64,000 nucleotides of DNA from Chaetorhynchus papuensis. Lineage: Eukaryota > Chordata > Aves > Passeriformes > Rhipiduridae. Shown here piece after piece: positions 1-12,946 of this stretch (position 1 is the stretch's first letter; the number at the start of each line of letters is the position of its first letter). The stretch is from contig VWYX01000786.1 of NCBI GenBank assembly GCA_013396525.1, positions 248,001-312,000 on the forward strand, in the 5' to 3' direction. The notes under the pieces are model-generated. The model worked only from the letters and a program-made list of their open reading frames with translations, had not been told where the DNA came from and ran no database searches. The position numbers and the translations under genes were made by a program.

Positions 1-2292
1 GGTATCTCCTCTTGTATGAAAGCTGTGCACGGCAGGACTTCAGTTTGAGAGTATCAAAAAAGAGAAACCTGGCACAAAAAGTGGGCCAGCATTTCAACTT
101 TCTTCTTTCTGGACTAAGTGCATTATATTGTCCATGGAGCTGTCAGGAAGAAAGCAACCTTAGCATATGCTGATATTGGGCTGGCATCAAAATTAAGATG
201 TTTTTCTCTTTACTTCTTTTCCACATGAATGTAAATAAAACCCAGAATCTGTGAGGCTTTTGACATGCTTTACTGAGCAGATTCTTACACAGCTTTATAG
301 AGCAGCTGACGTTTTAATTATTTTGACAACCTTTAATTTTTGTCCTGAGCTTCAGGTCTGCAGGAATCAGGAATCTCAGCAAAATTGCTAACAAAAGCAC
401 TCTGGAGAACAATGTGACTATCTTGGAAAGTCCCTTAGCATAGCTGCCTTGGAATTTCAAACCCAACCCAGATGGCACAGAGGAGCTGTGAAGACAGAGA
501 CTCTCTCTGAGTTGGACAGCATCCCCTCGGGACTGTGCTTTACAAGCTAAAACCCCAGTCTATTAACACAAAATTTTGTAGAAGGTTTTTACTATCAAAT
601 CAAGATAAAACTTCATGAAGCCAATAAAAGATACAAAGCAGATGACAAAATGACCTCTCTGTCACATTTCAAGTACCAAGAAATCCAAAACCACTTTAAA
701 GTAAAATCACCAGGCTTTCAAAGTGGGTTTGGCATATAAATGAAGGAAACAAGTCTTTCCAACCAAAGTGCGAAGTGTTGGGCAACTTTCACCCCACTGC
801 ATTTTGCAATTTCCATGACTTCTACTCCATTTATATCTTTATTGTCTTCATTTCCCACTGGAATTGTATTGCTGCCCAGAGGCCTGTCTGCATGTAAAGT
901 TGATTTGCTTTCAGAAATACTCAGTACCCCATCTCCTGCAGCGACCTACTACAGCAGATGTTAACAATGCTGCAGGAGCACTGAACACAGCACAGCCAGA
1001 GTATTTGGCTCCTATTAGGGCTGCAGATGGGGCACCATTGTGTTAGCAGATTATGAACTGCCATTCAAAGGACACAAATTTCTTTAAAATTAAGAAAGTT
1101 TTCTTTTTCTTTTAAACACCATTGTCTTACAGCTTGTTGTCCTGTGCTATTTCTATTCATATTCACATTAGCAACTTGTTTCTGCGAATGCTCCCCAGTT
1201 TGTTAAATTTTTATTGTGAAATATTTTGATTAGGAGGTAGAGCATCTCATCTCTAAAGCAGAATAGAAACAGTATACACTTTAAATGAGACAAAGTTTTT
1301 CTGTCTACTTCAATCAGTTTATAACACCCAGCAATCACTGTACTCTGCATAAGGTCCCGTAAATACTGGGGAAAAAACTCCAAATTTTTTATATCTATAA
1401 TGTACCTAGAACTCATGGATAAAAAACTTTCCAGGAAAAGATAAACTTACAGTACTTCACATATAAGAAACTATTTTTTATGTATTCACTTACCCCATCA
1501 AAAAAACCCACTTTGCTCAAGGTCAGATACCATCAAAGATTTCCATATTGTGACTCCAGCTTCAATAACAAAAGTGTTCTGAGATGCCCTTCTCCAAAAG
1601 GGCAATAAAAAAGAGCACTTATTTATTTGTGTTGAGAGGTATTCAAAAGAAAAAAAGCTCTGATAAGATAGACTACAGACATTCCTAGCCAACTCTGTGT
1701 GTCCTCCAGAGAGAGAGCACTTATTTTAATTATGACTTGACACATTTTAAATTAAAATACACTGACAAAAATAATCTATGATTCTCAATAATACATATGA
1801 GTATAAAAATTTCAAGTTCTGAACACAATCTAAATGTCTCTACAGTTTCTTTGCAAAGCCACTTTACTGCTTTTATTTACTGCCAGGGACACAAATTTTT
1901 GTAGAAGTTGCTGAGGGGTTTATTTTGGAAGGAAATGTGAAATATATTCAATAGTCAGAACATCCTCACAGAAATCACCTGTCAGCTTCCTCTGATATTC
2001 CTAGAGTTTATGACTCCAGCATGCTCAGTAGAAACATTAGTACCAGAAGTTTGAAACAAGCCAAATATTCTTAAATCAGAAAATGGAAAGGACTCCAAAA
2101 AGTTAGGAAGTACGTTTTACACAAAGTGAAGCACACGTTTGTAAGCCTGATTTATCAATTCCTAACAATGGCTTTTAACATTTAGTCTTGCAAATTTATA
2201 ACTTTCTTTAATCCTAAAAGGCAACTTTACTTTCCAACATCTGTAATTTTGTTGGTTTCTGCTCAAATTAAGGAATGCTTTTTACTGCAAAT

Positions 2293-2341
2293 ATCCAAAT
2301 ATATTAAATATCCAAATATCCAAATATATTAAATATCCAAA
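2293..2341. repeat. Two-copy 25-bp AT-rich tandem repeat
   Basis: A 25-bp unit beginning atccaaatatattaaatatc is repeated exactly twice except for the last base. It is likely a simple local duplication. Confidence 0.95.
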
Positions 2342-2521
2342 CTTCATTGGCAAATTTTAAATTACAGGAAAATGGACCATTTTTATAAGATTTCAAGGAG
2401 GCAAACATCTTGCTCCTGAAACTGCAAGCCAGTAGTCATCTTCAATGACAACTTTAGACAAAAGAAAGTCTGTCACAATTTTGCCCAGCCTTAGCTCACG
2501 TCTTGAACATTGAACAAATTA

Positions 2522-2539
2522 AAAACAAACAAACAAACA
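2522..2539. repeat. (AAAC)n short microsatellite
   Basis: There are four tandem AAAC units preceded by an A tract, low-complexity intronic sequence. Confidence 0.9.
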
Positions 2540-3467
2540 GAACCACAAATCACTCTTTCTACAATTGACAGCATGTTTATCTAGCTAGAGCTAAAAAAAT
2601 TTAATATTTGTGAAGCTGCAATGACCTGCTTGGTGCTGTCAGACAGAAGTTTAGGACCAAAGACTGTTCTACTTACCATAAACCATTGTTTGCATATTTA
2701 CAAAAAAACTATGTAAAACAAAACATGTTCCTGTTTGGAGCTGATATGGCACACATGGTATTTCCTGACGCAATTTGGGTCTGTCTGGTCAAATTTCAAG
2801 TTTGGCAATATGGGAACATTCTGGATTTTCATAAAATTGTTATGAAATTGATAGAATTACAGTCCTTGAAGGAAGTTTTTATTACTTTGCCAGAAGTATT
2901 TCATATGGATTTGTATCAAATATAGCTAATACCTGGCAAATGACAGATTGGAATAAAGTGCACGGGAATTGGCACCCACATTACTGAGCTCAGATGGTGC
3001 TTGGTATGTCCACACCAATGCAGTAAGGCTGCTCCAGCAATGGGGCACGAGGTGATTGTGGGCTGAAGCATCTCTCACACAAGGACAAATGCACAGCCTA
3101 CCTGCATTTGTGACATCATGTTCCCTCTAATGATGAAGATCCGACTTTCAATATTCTTGCCATTACTTTGGAATCTTTAAGGTAAATTGTAAAAGGTCAT
3201 ATTTTTTTTCAGTAAAACTGCAGTCCTCAAGGAACTGTCTCAAATGCTAAAGGGTGTCAGATATGTGTGGCAATGGACAGGAGAATCTACTGAATCAGCA
3301 CAAATGGTCTTCAGTGATGTTCTGTTTACAAGCTGAGCATTATTAATAAAGGACTTAGAACTCCCTCAGGCCCTCACAAAATTGGTCAGTGAAGGGGGTC
3401 TGGGAATTCCATGTTGGATTTTATAGAACAATTACATTTGGACTTCTACATACGGAAGGGATTAAAA

Positions 3468-3985
3468 CTACTTTTGTTTAGACTTCTTGCTCACTGCTTC
3501 TTCCACCAGAAAGTCCAGCAGAGGACAAATAAAGAACTGCTCACATGAAGGCCTACACTGATGACAAGCTGCTCTCTTGGAGATTGCTGGGAAGGAATCT
3601 GTTGCTTGCCAACTGAGTTTCACCATGCTCAAGAATTCTTCACCAATGGGTAAAGCTATCCCTCTAAGCACAGCTGTGTGCAATGCATCCAGCATTGTAA
3701 GGATTTCCTGGACAGCTTCCACATAGATGTCAAGCAACTTTTCTCATAAGATTTTGGAAGGATTTTTAATCATCTGGGATAAAAGAGTATGATTAAAGGA
3801 TGGCTGGCTCAGCTGGTGCTGACAAATATACTGGCATCTGCTCTACCTCCTCCTGAAAATTCTTTTCCAAGGGAACCAGATCAGTAACAGACTGAGCAAT
3901 AGGGGGAATAAATATGTCTTTCATGGTCTTTGTGGTGAAACCTTATGGAGTTTTGAGATATCCCACTTGAAGAGCTGAGGCCCAG
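3468..3985 (-). pseudogene. Decayed coding-like stretch, weakly alpha-catenin/vinculin-like
   Basis: Three open pieces follow one another on the minus strand. One contains LFKWDISKLHK (about 3953-3985). After a frame change, 3793-3939 contains TKTMKDIFIPPIAQSVTDLV and ends at a stop. Then 3468-3737 contains DIYVEAVQEILTMLDALHTA and ends at TAG. The first two resemble, in order, the FKWD...RT and EPLVTQVTTLV segments at the alpha-catenin N-terminus, and EPVAQQISHLV in vinculin. The third is only helical-looking. The stops and frame changes imply a pseudogene or retrocopy if the similarity is real. The comparison is from memory and identity is low, so chance is a serious alternative. Confidence 0.25.
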
Positions 3986-4780
3986 ACAGAAGGATCCCTG
4001 TAAGCAGGAAATTAAGAATGTCTGTTGCAGGGAACTTCAGAGAGATGGGATCTATGTGCTTTGAAGTGTAAAGTCTCTCTGTTGCCTTGCAAATGTGATG
4101 AGTATTGCAATAAACCTAGACCCTTTACAGTGCACCAAGGCAGACACCAAGACACTACATAACGGAGGCCAATGCCACTTTGTTATACAAATCTGTGTTG
4201 ACTGTCAAATAGTGTTAGAAGGCTGGATAATAAATTCAATTAAAACTATTCATTGATAAGCATGTATTTGCTTTTAACTAATAAATTAATTTTAATTGCT
4301 ATTTTAATTACTAAAATCTGACCAAAAATTCACATAATTGAAATGACATAAAATTTCACAAATTACTTAGAACAATCAACACGGTTTAAACCACACCTGC
4401 TCATTAAAATTTGCAATTGTTCATATCTTCCCTCTGTCTGATTTATGGAAGGGGTTTCTAATACCTTATGGAAGTGTCCTAATTGTCACGACATAAGATA
4501 ATCTCAAAGTGGATCTTCAGTCACTCCTTTGCTGTGGCTGCTGAAGCAATCACAAAGCTAAGCTTGAAAATAGTTATTTAACCCAGTGAGACATTGGCCT
4601 AGGAACCATAAAGTGGAATCTGTTCTTATCCCAGGAGACAATTTAAGTGGCAAAACACAAAAATAAGACACCATGAGGCCAAGTCCAAAATACCTTCTGA
4701 TCCAGTAATTAGGTAATTTTATATCAGGTCAGATCATTTGAACTAAGTCATTTTGTTTAACTGAATAAATTAGATCTAAC

Positions 4781-4795
4781 TTTTTTTTTTTTTTT
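4781..4795. repeat. Poly(T) run of 15
   Basis: This is an uninterrupted T homopolymer in intronic AT-rich sequence; no adjacent retrocopy was recognised. Confidence 0.97.
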
Positions 4796-5110
4796 GGTTA
4801 AGCTTTCAATTAAACAGATAAATATACACATGAAGTCTTGCATAAGAATGATGAGGGATGCCAGCCAAAAATGAATCATCTGAATATTGTACTTAAAGGG
4901 AGTAAAGTACTGTTTTGGACATATAACAAGGGAGGATTAAGTAGATGTAGAAGTGATGCACCTCTGTGTCTGGTCCTGGGGGAATGAACACGGGAACAAG
5001 CATATCCAACCAGGTGCTCATAATTCAAGGAAGATTTTGAAAACTGGCTATACAACTGGAGAGAAAAGCTGTGAATATAAGGGACTGAATGCCTTAGAGT
5101 AAAATTTCTG

Positions 5111-5150
5111 GATATATATGTGTGTGTATAGATAAATATATATATAAAAA
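5111..5150. repeat. Imperfect TA/TG microsatellite
   Basis: Alternating TATATATG, TGTGTGTA and TATATATATA stretches form a short purine-pyrimidine alternating tract. Confidence 0.9.
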
Positions 5151-8100
5151 ATAGAGAAGTCTGCAGTGTCTAAGTAAGGGATAAAAACTCAAAAGGAAGT
5201 GTATTTCCATCCAGCATAGTTATAGAGGTGGATGAATCAAGCTTAAATCAGAGGAAAGAGTATTAGAGCTGTCTTTTAAAAAAAACTTAAGCATTAAAAT
5301 TATTTACAAAAATTATGGGAGAATCTTTATTGCTGATAATTTTACCTTTTTTTGCCCCCAGAAGGTATTATTTGGCTTTGAAGCAGAGATTTATTCTGAG
5401 AAACTATATGTACTCTATTAGCATGAAGTCAAGACAGGTAAATAGAGTTATCCCTTTTGTTTGTAAAACCCACTAATGCATAAATCAAACCAGTATTTGC
5501 TTATAAATAAATTACTATATAATCATTTAACCATTCCTCATTGTCATTTGTCTGCTTTTTTCAGTTGTAAATTTCAACATTAAAGAGGATCTGAAAGAAT
5601 TGATTCTTGCTCTTGGAGTAGTGAAAAATCTCTAAAGACATTCATCATTTTTTAAAATTACTGCACACTGAGAAATGGTAACATTCCGATTCCTTCTGCA
5701 ATATATCATCTGACATTGAAGTACTGCACCATGTATATGGCAAAGGTAACATTAACAATAATGTACTATTTCTCAATCATTCACACAGAGCAGCAGCAGC
5801 CTTGAGAGATACGTAGCATCTTTCCCAGCAGCTGGGCTAAAGCTTCTGCAGAGCTACATGGTAGAGCTTTAAAATTAAACTGTTCCCATTAAAGAAACGT
5901 TGTTTTGCAACTGTTGTATATACTACACTTACTCAAACTTTTGGTTACGTGCCCTTAAAGAGAAAAATTTATGTATATGTCCAGATTGCTAACTAACTTG
6001 CTTCTAACTTCTTACAAACATGACTTTTTTAAATGTAAACACAATCTGATTATCATTCCATGTACTGCGGACATCTTAATGTTTTCCTTTTTATTGGTAG
6101 GAGAATCAAAGTAAAAATAGGTCTGTGTTCAATCCAAATCAGTGTTGGATAAAATGTTTATTTACCTTGCATTAACTGATGCTGTGAAACCCTAAGTGTC
6201 AAGAGTTTTTAACCGTAAGAGACAGTGTAGGGCCACTAACATAAGGGCCACGTAAGGACCAATGGGCATGGTTATTTGCAGAATCACATCTTTATTTAAG
6301 TAAAGAAACACCATCGAAGGAAAATCAGGAAAAAATATGGCTCTAAAGAAATCAAACACCTTTACCAAACCAGTTTGCAAGTTTCTATAAGAGCTTATTT
6401 GGCAATCTCTGAAGGCCACTTCACATAGAAGTTTCAGACATCTGTGCTGCAGCCTACAAAATACCACATTAATGGATCTGTTCAGGACCTACACGACATC
6501 TTGGGACAGTGATGATAGCAATCCAATTAATCTAGCCACTCCATATTCCGTGAATATTCACTATACAAAATAAGGAGAGGTTCACATACGTATACCTCCC
6601 CTCCTCTTGTTTTAAACCAACCCTTGCAGAACAGCAGGTGTGCTTTTAGACATCTAAACATGAAGATTTGCAATATATGTAATCCACGCTGTTTCTCTAA
6701 TGGTTTGCATTTCAATTAATTTCATAAGACACTTCTCTAGAGTGTCTTCAGCATGGTTAATTCGTTTTGCTTTTATTTCTGAATTTAATCACGGCTTCTT
6801 TACCAGCAGAATAGATACAAATTTGCAATTGAAGCGTTAGCCCATGCTAAGTTTAGCTGGAGTCACATTCCATCTTTAAGTGAGAGGTGGTAACTCCTGG
6901 CTTTATTGCCCATGTGAGCAGTTCCTCCAGTGCCAAGTCAAACATTAATTTCAACCTCCTTTGGCAAGTATTTAAACTAATTTATTTGACTGCACTATAA
7001 TGAAGGAGAACTTACTGCTACTGAGCTTCCTCTGGAGGATTTTTCCTAACAGCAAAGACACAGTAACCACCATGTGGTCTTCCCAGTCTTCTGACTAGAA
7101 AATTGGTTCTACCTTTTTGCTTATACTCAGTACTGCAGCCCTGAGCTATTTTCTCCATCTGGTAGGTGAGATTTAACACATACATAATGTGTGATATAAG
7201 GTATGGTTAGACATTACTATGGCCTTCAGGTCACAGTAATCTGGCATGCAGTAGGAATCTAATGAAGTTGAGAGACAAACTGAAACAGCCTGCTAAATTC
7301 ACCTATTGATAATAGTCACAGAGGCAGGTCTTTCCATTGCTATTTCAGATGCCACAGAGGAAAAAAATGTGGAAAGCAAAGTGGGTAGAAAGCAAAATGA
7401 TGCCAACACCACTATCTCCACTTTTGTCTGCATCTGGTAATTCTTGGCCCATAAAATGGTCTCAACACTGTGGACATCCACCCTGATGTTAATAACCAGA
7501 CTCTGCATTCCTGCCAAAGAAAGCTGGCCAGAACTACCACTCAGTCTAGGAAATGTCTGCCAAAGAAGTCCCTCCACAGTTCAGGAGAGCAGCAGGAGGG
7601 CGTGTTTGAGTGTGAAATTTCCCGGAACAATGGACTTCATCAAGATGAATATAAAGCATGGATTGAGGAAATTAACTAACTAGTGACGACTGCAGTTATA
7701 TCAGCAGCCGCATGAGACCAGCCACTGCCTACTCATGTCAGTGCTCTGCCTTCACTGCAAGTCCTCCACCCACCAAGATCCCAAATCTTCTACTAAGAGG
7801 AGTGATTCCTGCTGGTGAGAAAATTCACACCTCACTCTTCTGCTAGGAGAAGTCAGTGCAAGATAGTGGTCAAAATGTTCTTCTGCGTGAGGCATGTGAT
7901 CCATTCTCACTTGGTGCTGTTCACCCTTGGTCCCTGCTGGCACTGCCAGACACAATCTTCAAGCCATGAAGCAATCAGCAGCACAGCAAGCAGTCCATCT
8001 CCTACTAAAGGCCCACAAGAGATAAATAAATATGCAGACAAATGGTGTCAGGCAAAAAGAATGGAAATATATAGAGCCACTACCACAGAGACCAAATAAT

Positions 8101-9496
8101 GAAAAAAACTTACAGAGCATTGCCAAGATGAGGAAGTACAGAAAATGCCAAAAGCACAGAAAGATAATGAGACCAGAGCTCTGAGGGGTTTTTAAAATAA
8201 AACAATATGGCAGAGCACATTGTGAAAAAACAACTAGTTTTTTCAAAAAGTAGATATGTACAGTGGGAGAGGGATGATGGGCCGCTATTTCAGTTTTATG
8301 CACAATTATAAAAGTGTGATAGAAAAGTGCAAACAAACTCTGCTTAAAATGATGAAATCTTTTATCTTAAAGTTATAGGAAAAGGAAGGAAAAAGAAAGG
8401 AGCAGAAGAAATACAGTGTGAATGGGAATTAAATCAGAAAAGCTGAGGCATAAAATGAACAAAACTAACATGGACTTACATAGGCAAAGCCTGATGAAAT
8501 TCACTGTTACATAATTAATGAATTAGCTGAATGTTGCTCTCAGTCATTAGGTAGAGCTTCACAAACTAATAGGGAGAGTGTATTAGAGGGCTGAGGAAAG
8601 GCGCATCTTTGGGGAGGTAGAGAAGTACGTGGGAAATGCATCTGTCCCTTTTTCTGTGATTCACTGGGAAAAAAAATTTCACAGCTAATTTATAAGAGCA
8701 TTTATAAGAGCATACATGTTTAAAATGTAGTAAAATACATCCAAAATTAATTTACCCAAAGCGAATCATGTCAAAATGCTTTTCTCTTCTTCTTTGCTAG
8801 ACTAACAGGTCTAATGTGTAAGGAGGAAATGCTTATGTAATGTATTGACTTTAATAAAGTCTTTCCTGCTGTTGTAATGAGACACTCTCATAAAGAAAGA
8901 AAGGAAATACAGCTTGATGAAATTACCTAAGATAAGGATATGCCTCTAGTTGAATAAATAATTAATAATGGCTCACTGCCTAAGAAGAAGCTGGGTATCA
9001 TAAGCCACCAGCTCAGACCCATTGCATATTCTCTCGAATAAAGAAATAAAGCTCAGTGGTAAGAGCTTGTGTAAGTCACCAGAATGGATAAAGCTGCAAG
9101 TACGTAGGACGTTAGGTAAATATTTCATTTGGAGTAACACTCCTCATCACACAACATAACATTTAATATAGACAATTGAAAAATATTATAGAAAGAAGAT
9201 GGAGGCAATTGATGAGGCAGCAGCAATGCAGAAAACAATGCGGAAAGTATACTGAGGATGATAACTTGAGTAAGAATAGATGATAGCAAAAAAATGCAAG
9301 CCTTAGCAAGGTGATTTTAGAAAGAGTTGTGTATACAATAAGACATACCATTTTTCCAACATCTATGCCCTAAAGAATTTGTTGCTGGAATAATCCATCT
9401 ATTTGGAGGAATCACAGTTTGAAGAAAGCTGTAGATATACCACAGACAGAAAAGGAAAGAAAAGGAAATTTAAGAAACACAACGTGAAGGACAATA

Positions 9497-10247
9497 TTCA
9501 TAGAATAGAATCATAGACTATCCTAAGTTGAAAGGACCCACAAGGGTCATTGAGTCCAACTCCTGGCCCCACAAAGGTCAACTCCAAAAATCACACCATG
9601 TGCCTGAGAGCATTGTCCAAACACTTGTTGGACTCTGTCAGGATTGGTGCTGTGACCACTTCCTGGGGGAGCCTCTTCCAGTGCCCAAACACCGTGGTGA
9701 AGAACCCTTTTCTAATACCCAGCCTGAACCTCCCTTGACACAATTTCAGGCCATTCCCTCGAGTCCTGTCATTGATCACCACAGAGAAGAGATCAGTGCC
9801 TGCCCCTCTTCTCCCCCTCACGAGGAAGTTGTAACTGCAATGAGGTCTCCCTTCAGTCTCCTCTTCTCCAGGCTGAACAGACCCAGTGACCTTGGCCACT
9901 GCTCACATGGCTTCCCCTCAAGGCCCTTCCCCCTCCTCATACCCTCCTTTGGACACTCTCCAACACCTTTATGTCTTTCTTATATTGTGGCACCCAAAAC
10001 AGCCCCCAGCACTCAAGGTGAGGCTGCCCCAGTGCAGAGCAGAGTGGGACAATCCCCTCCCTTGCCCAGCTGGAGATGCTGTGCCTGATGCTCCTGAGGA
10101 CACACTTGGCCCTCCTGGCTCTCAGGGCACTGCTGGCTCATGTTCACCATCCATCAGGACCTCCAGCTCCCTTTCCACAGTGCTGCTCTCCAGCCTCTCA
10201 GTTCCCAATCTGTTCCTACACTCAGGGCTGCCCTGTCCCTGGTGCAG
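9497..10247 (-). mobile_element. CR1 LINE, 5'-truncated, 3' end intact
   Basis: This is a CR1 non-LTR retrotransposon fragment inserted antisense to the plus strand. The 3' end at 9497-9525 shows the ATTCTATG-type terminal repeat typical of CR1. Next comes the usual 3' region (GGTTGG-like, here aagttgaaaggacc...gagtccaactcc on the plus strand). Minus-strand frame 9591-9899 reads LFSVVINDRTRGNGLKLCQG then FRLGIRKGFFTTVFGHWKRL, the conserved C-terminus of the CR1 ORF2 endonuclease/reverse-transcriptase protein. About 750 bp remain. The overlapping 186-codon plus-strand frame is antisense to the element. It is moderately diverged and not autonomous. Confidence 0.95.
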
Positions 10248-11300
10248 AGTATTGAAGAACTGGATTATTTTTCTCAAGCATAGAAATGACTGAAAGCAGA
10301 GAGGTACACATGGGAAAAGCTCTTATTAAGAATTTGATGAGAAACTATTCCTTCATAGGCTGAGGAAGCAAACACTCCAAACTGGGCATGTTTTTAAGCA
10401 TATCTCACTGTAGTGCACAGATAGTGAGAGAACATGCAGAGAAGCTGAGTCAGGAGGTGGAAGCAGTTTCTAGCAGGATAGATTTTAGCCTGTGCCAAGA
10501 CAGACTTCAGGATTCCTAAGGAAACCTTTGTGTAGTCTGGTTTTACATCAGGTACTAGAATCATTAAAGCTGTTTTTCACATTCCAAGAGGATGGAATGT
10601 AAAAAGGGAGACCTGGCAGCACAACAGCACATTTTAATTTAGGCCCTGAAGGCGCAATCATTCTGGCTAGATCAGTCTTGTTGAAAATAGTTTAAAATCT
10701 ATATGCATTTTTATGGGAACTTGGTAATTTGTTTCTGCTTAAAACAACACCAAAATATTGTTAATTATTTGGAAACAACATCCCATTAATTGGGGTATAT
10801 TATTAATTTAATTTTAATTCTTAGGAAACATGTTATAGCACTGAAATCCTTTCTAGAAGCCATTAATTTGGTTCACAACAACATTTTAAAAATTTCTTGT
10901 AATCATCCATTATCAATAGAAAAGGTTACTGCAATACATTAGTTTTACACCACTACATTTTACCGATTTTACACAAAACAAAAGTACCACTCTGTGTCTA
11001 TGCAAAGCCACAAGGAAACACGACTAGTTTACAAATTAGGTATTAACAGGACCTGTTCTGGTGGAGAAAGGTAGATTTCCTAAAGTTAGGGGATTAATAA
11101 TTTAAGAAAGATGAGCTCAGCACAAAATGTTTCTCAGTTGATGCCACCAGGAGATCAAACTAATTTTCTCAAAAAGTACAAACATTTACACATAAAGTCT
11201 ACACCAATCGGCATGTCATAGCACGAGGAACATTCCTTAAGGTCTGAACATTGACTGAAAGCTTTTGAGCTCCAGCAAGCAGAACGGCAGTATTCAAGAA

Positions 11301-11468
11301 CAGACTCATTGAATAAAATTATCATTTTGTTTAGAAAAGACCTTTAAGATCAATGAGTCAAATCGTAAACCTGACACTGCCAAGTCCCACTACACCATGT
11401 CCCTAAGTGCCACTTAATTTCAGATCCAGGCTTAATTGCTGTGTTGGGCAGTGTTTCAAATACTAGAT
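11301..11468 (-). mobile_element. CR1 LINE 3' fragment
   Basis: The plus strand reads the reverse complement of a CR1 3' end: aaaagacctttaagatcaat, then the cactgccaagtcccactac and catgtccctaagtgccact segments. After that comes a degraded part with ttgggcagtgtttcaaatac. Only about 170 bp remain, with no coding part. It belongs to the same subfamily type as the copy at 31.4 kb. Confidence 0.85.
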
Positions 11469-12906
11469 GAAGGTCTGGATGAAAGCCATCTATCATCATT
11501 TCTAGCAATCAGGAAATTGCTTTACCTAATTTTTGCAAACTGAAAAAAACCCACAACCCCACCACAATCTATTTAATGAATGGATTTTTCAGATCCCTTG
11601 AAGTACCTTGAAAATCAGACATTTTTGACAGGGAGAAATATTACAAAGCTCACTCATGCCAATTGAAAAACGACTCAACAACTAATCTTGTAATGCCTCT
11701 TGAATTCATCATTACCTCCAGAAAAGTCTTCTTGGGAATAGTACAAAACAGCACACCAGCAGTGTCCCAAACACACCATCAGGCCAACATTAAATATTCA
11801 GTATATTTCAGCAGTGTCACTATCGGTAGCCTGCCTACAGATAACATGGAGTAATTGCCACAGTTTTTTAGTGTATTAAGGGATGAGTAAGAATGTAAAA
11901 CTGCAGATGACCACATTCTCATTAATTTCTTTGTCAGCTCACCACTTGTTTATCTTTACATTTTCACATTACTTATAATATACTGTTACTCATTCTCTTC
12001 TTTTAATTTTCCTTTAACTTAATTTTTCTCTTTTCCTTTTTTCACACCTCTTCTTTTTTGGCTTCACATTATTTGTATAAAATTTCTCATCATTCTCCCT
12101 TTCTCAATTCCAAAAACTCCTACCCAGCTTCTCAGTGTTACTCTGCCACTAAAGCCACTGATTTTTGCATTGGTTTTTATATTTACATATTCACCACAAT
12201 CATAATCACGTTCAACTCTGATGCTGACATCCTATATTTAAAATTCTGACTTTTCATCTGCAGCTCTGGGAGTGTGTACAAGGTCCATCTAGAGCGAAAG
12301 GGCCAGATAATAGCAGCTGTTAAAACAGAAGCACGAGTGTAAACAGCATGTGAGGATGGGACACACAAATCTCTCTGGAAGGGTATTTTCACAAAACTCT
12401 TTACATTAAAGAGAAAAATAAACATCAGCCACACTAAGCATTATGAATTATGTAGAGATTTCTGACTTGAAAAAAAAAAAAATACAGATGAAGTACAGAA
12501 ATTTGAAGCAGCAGCAAGAGACCTCGGAGTGGAAACAGCAACACTCAAAACCTGGTTTGACACTCACAGAAGTTACCCTGCATCGGTGCAAGCTTGTGGG
12601 GCACCTCAGTGGTTCCCGAGGCAGGAGTGGGCATGCACAGCACTGAAGAAACCATGTCTCCATTTGTGGAGGTTTGTGGAGGTAAGGAAATGAGATTTTT
12701 CAGACTTAACTTCCTTATGCCACACCCCATCTTCTGACTTTTCCCTTTCTTATGTCCTTTTCCATGTCCTTTCCCACCCAGTATCACGAGCCATTTCTTC
12801 AGCCTTTCCAAAACCCCAAGTCTGTTCCTGTCCCACTACCAGTCTGCAGCGGTCACGTCCTTTTAAAGCCAGCAAGACTTGACTGCTCTTCCAATTCTAA
12901 CTATGA

Positions 12907-12946
12907 AATGATCTTCACCATCGTGATCTTCACCATCATGATCTTG
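12907..12946. repeat. 15-bp tandem repeat, about 2.5 copies
   Basis: The unit tgatcttcaccatcg/a recurs at 15-bp spacing. No coding context is seen around it. Confidence 0.9.

Larger units (their letters stand above)
1..3467 (-). other. PDE1A: PDE1A intron, downstream of exon 1B
   Basis: AT-rich intronic sequence with only the short tandem repeats listed separately. I searched by eye for the common second coding exon (LRCLVKQL ... EAVYIDETR) and did not see it. A GTAAGT donor-like site on the minus strand near 1487-1492 has no convincing coding exon. Confidence 0.6.
3986..9496 (-). other. PDE1A: PDE1A intron without recognised elements
   Basis: Apart from the homopolymer and TA/TG runs, I recognise no repeat or exon. 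Open frames on both strands around 7.3-8.3 kb overlap each other and show no protein-family features. Confidence 0.6.

Noticed and set aside
7959..8336. 125-codon minus frame rich in hydrophobic and Cys residues
   Set aside because: Composition is what AT-rich random DNA gives, and overlapping frames exist on the other strand. No start context, splice sites or known domain support it.
9528..10088. 186-codon plus-strand open frame
   Set aside because: It is the antisense of the CR1 copy at 9.5 kb; the real coding signal there is on the minus strand.
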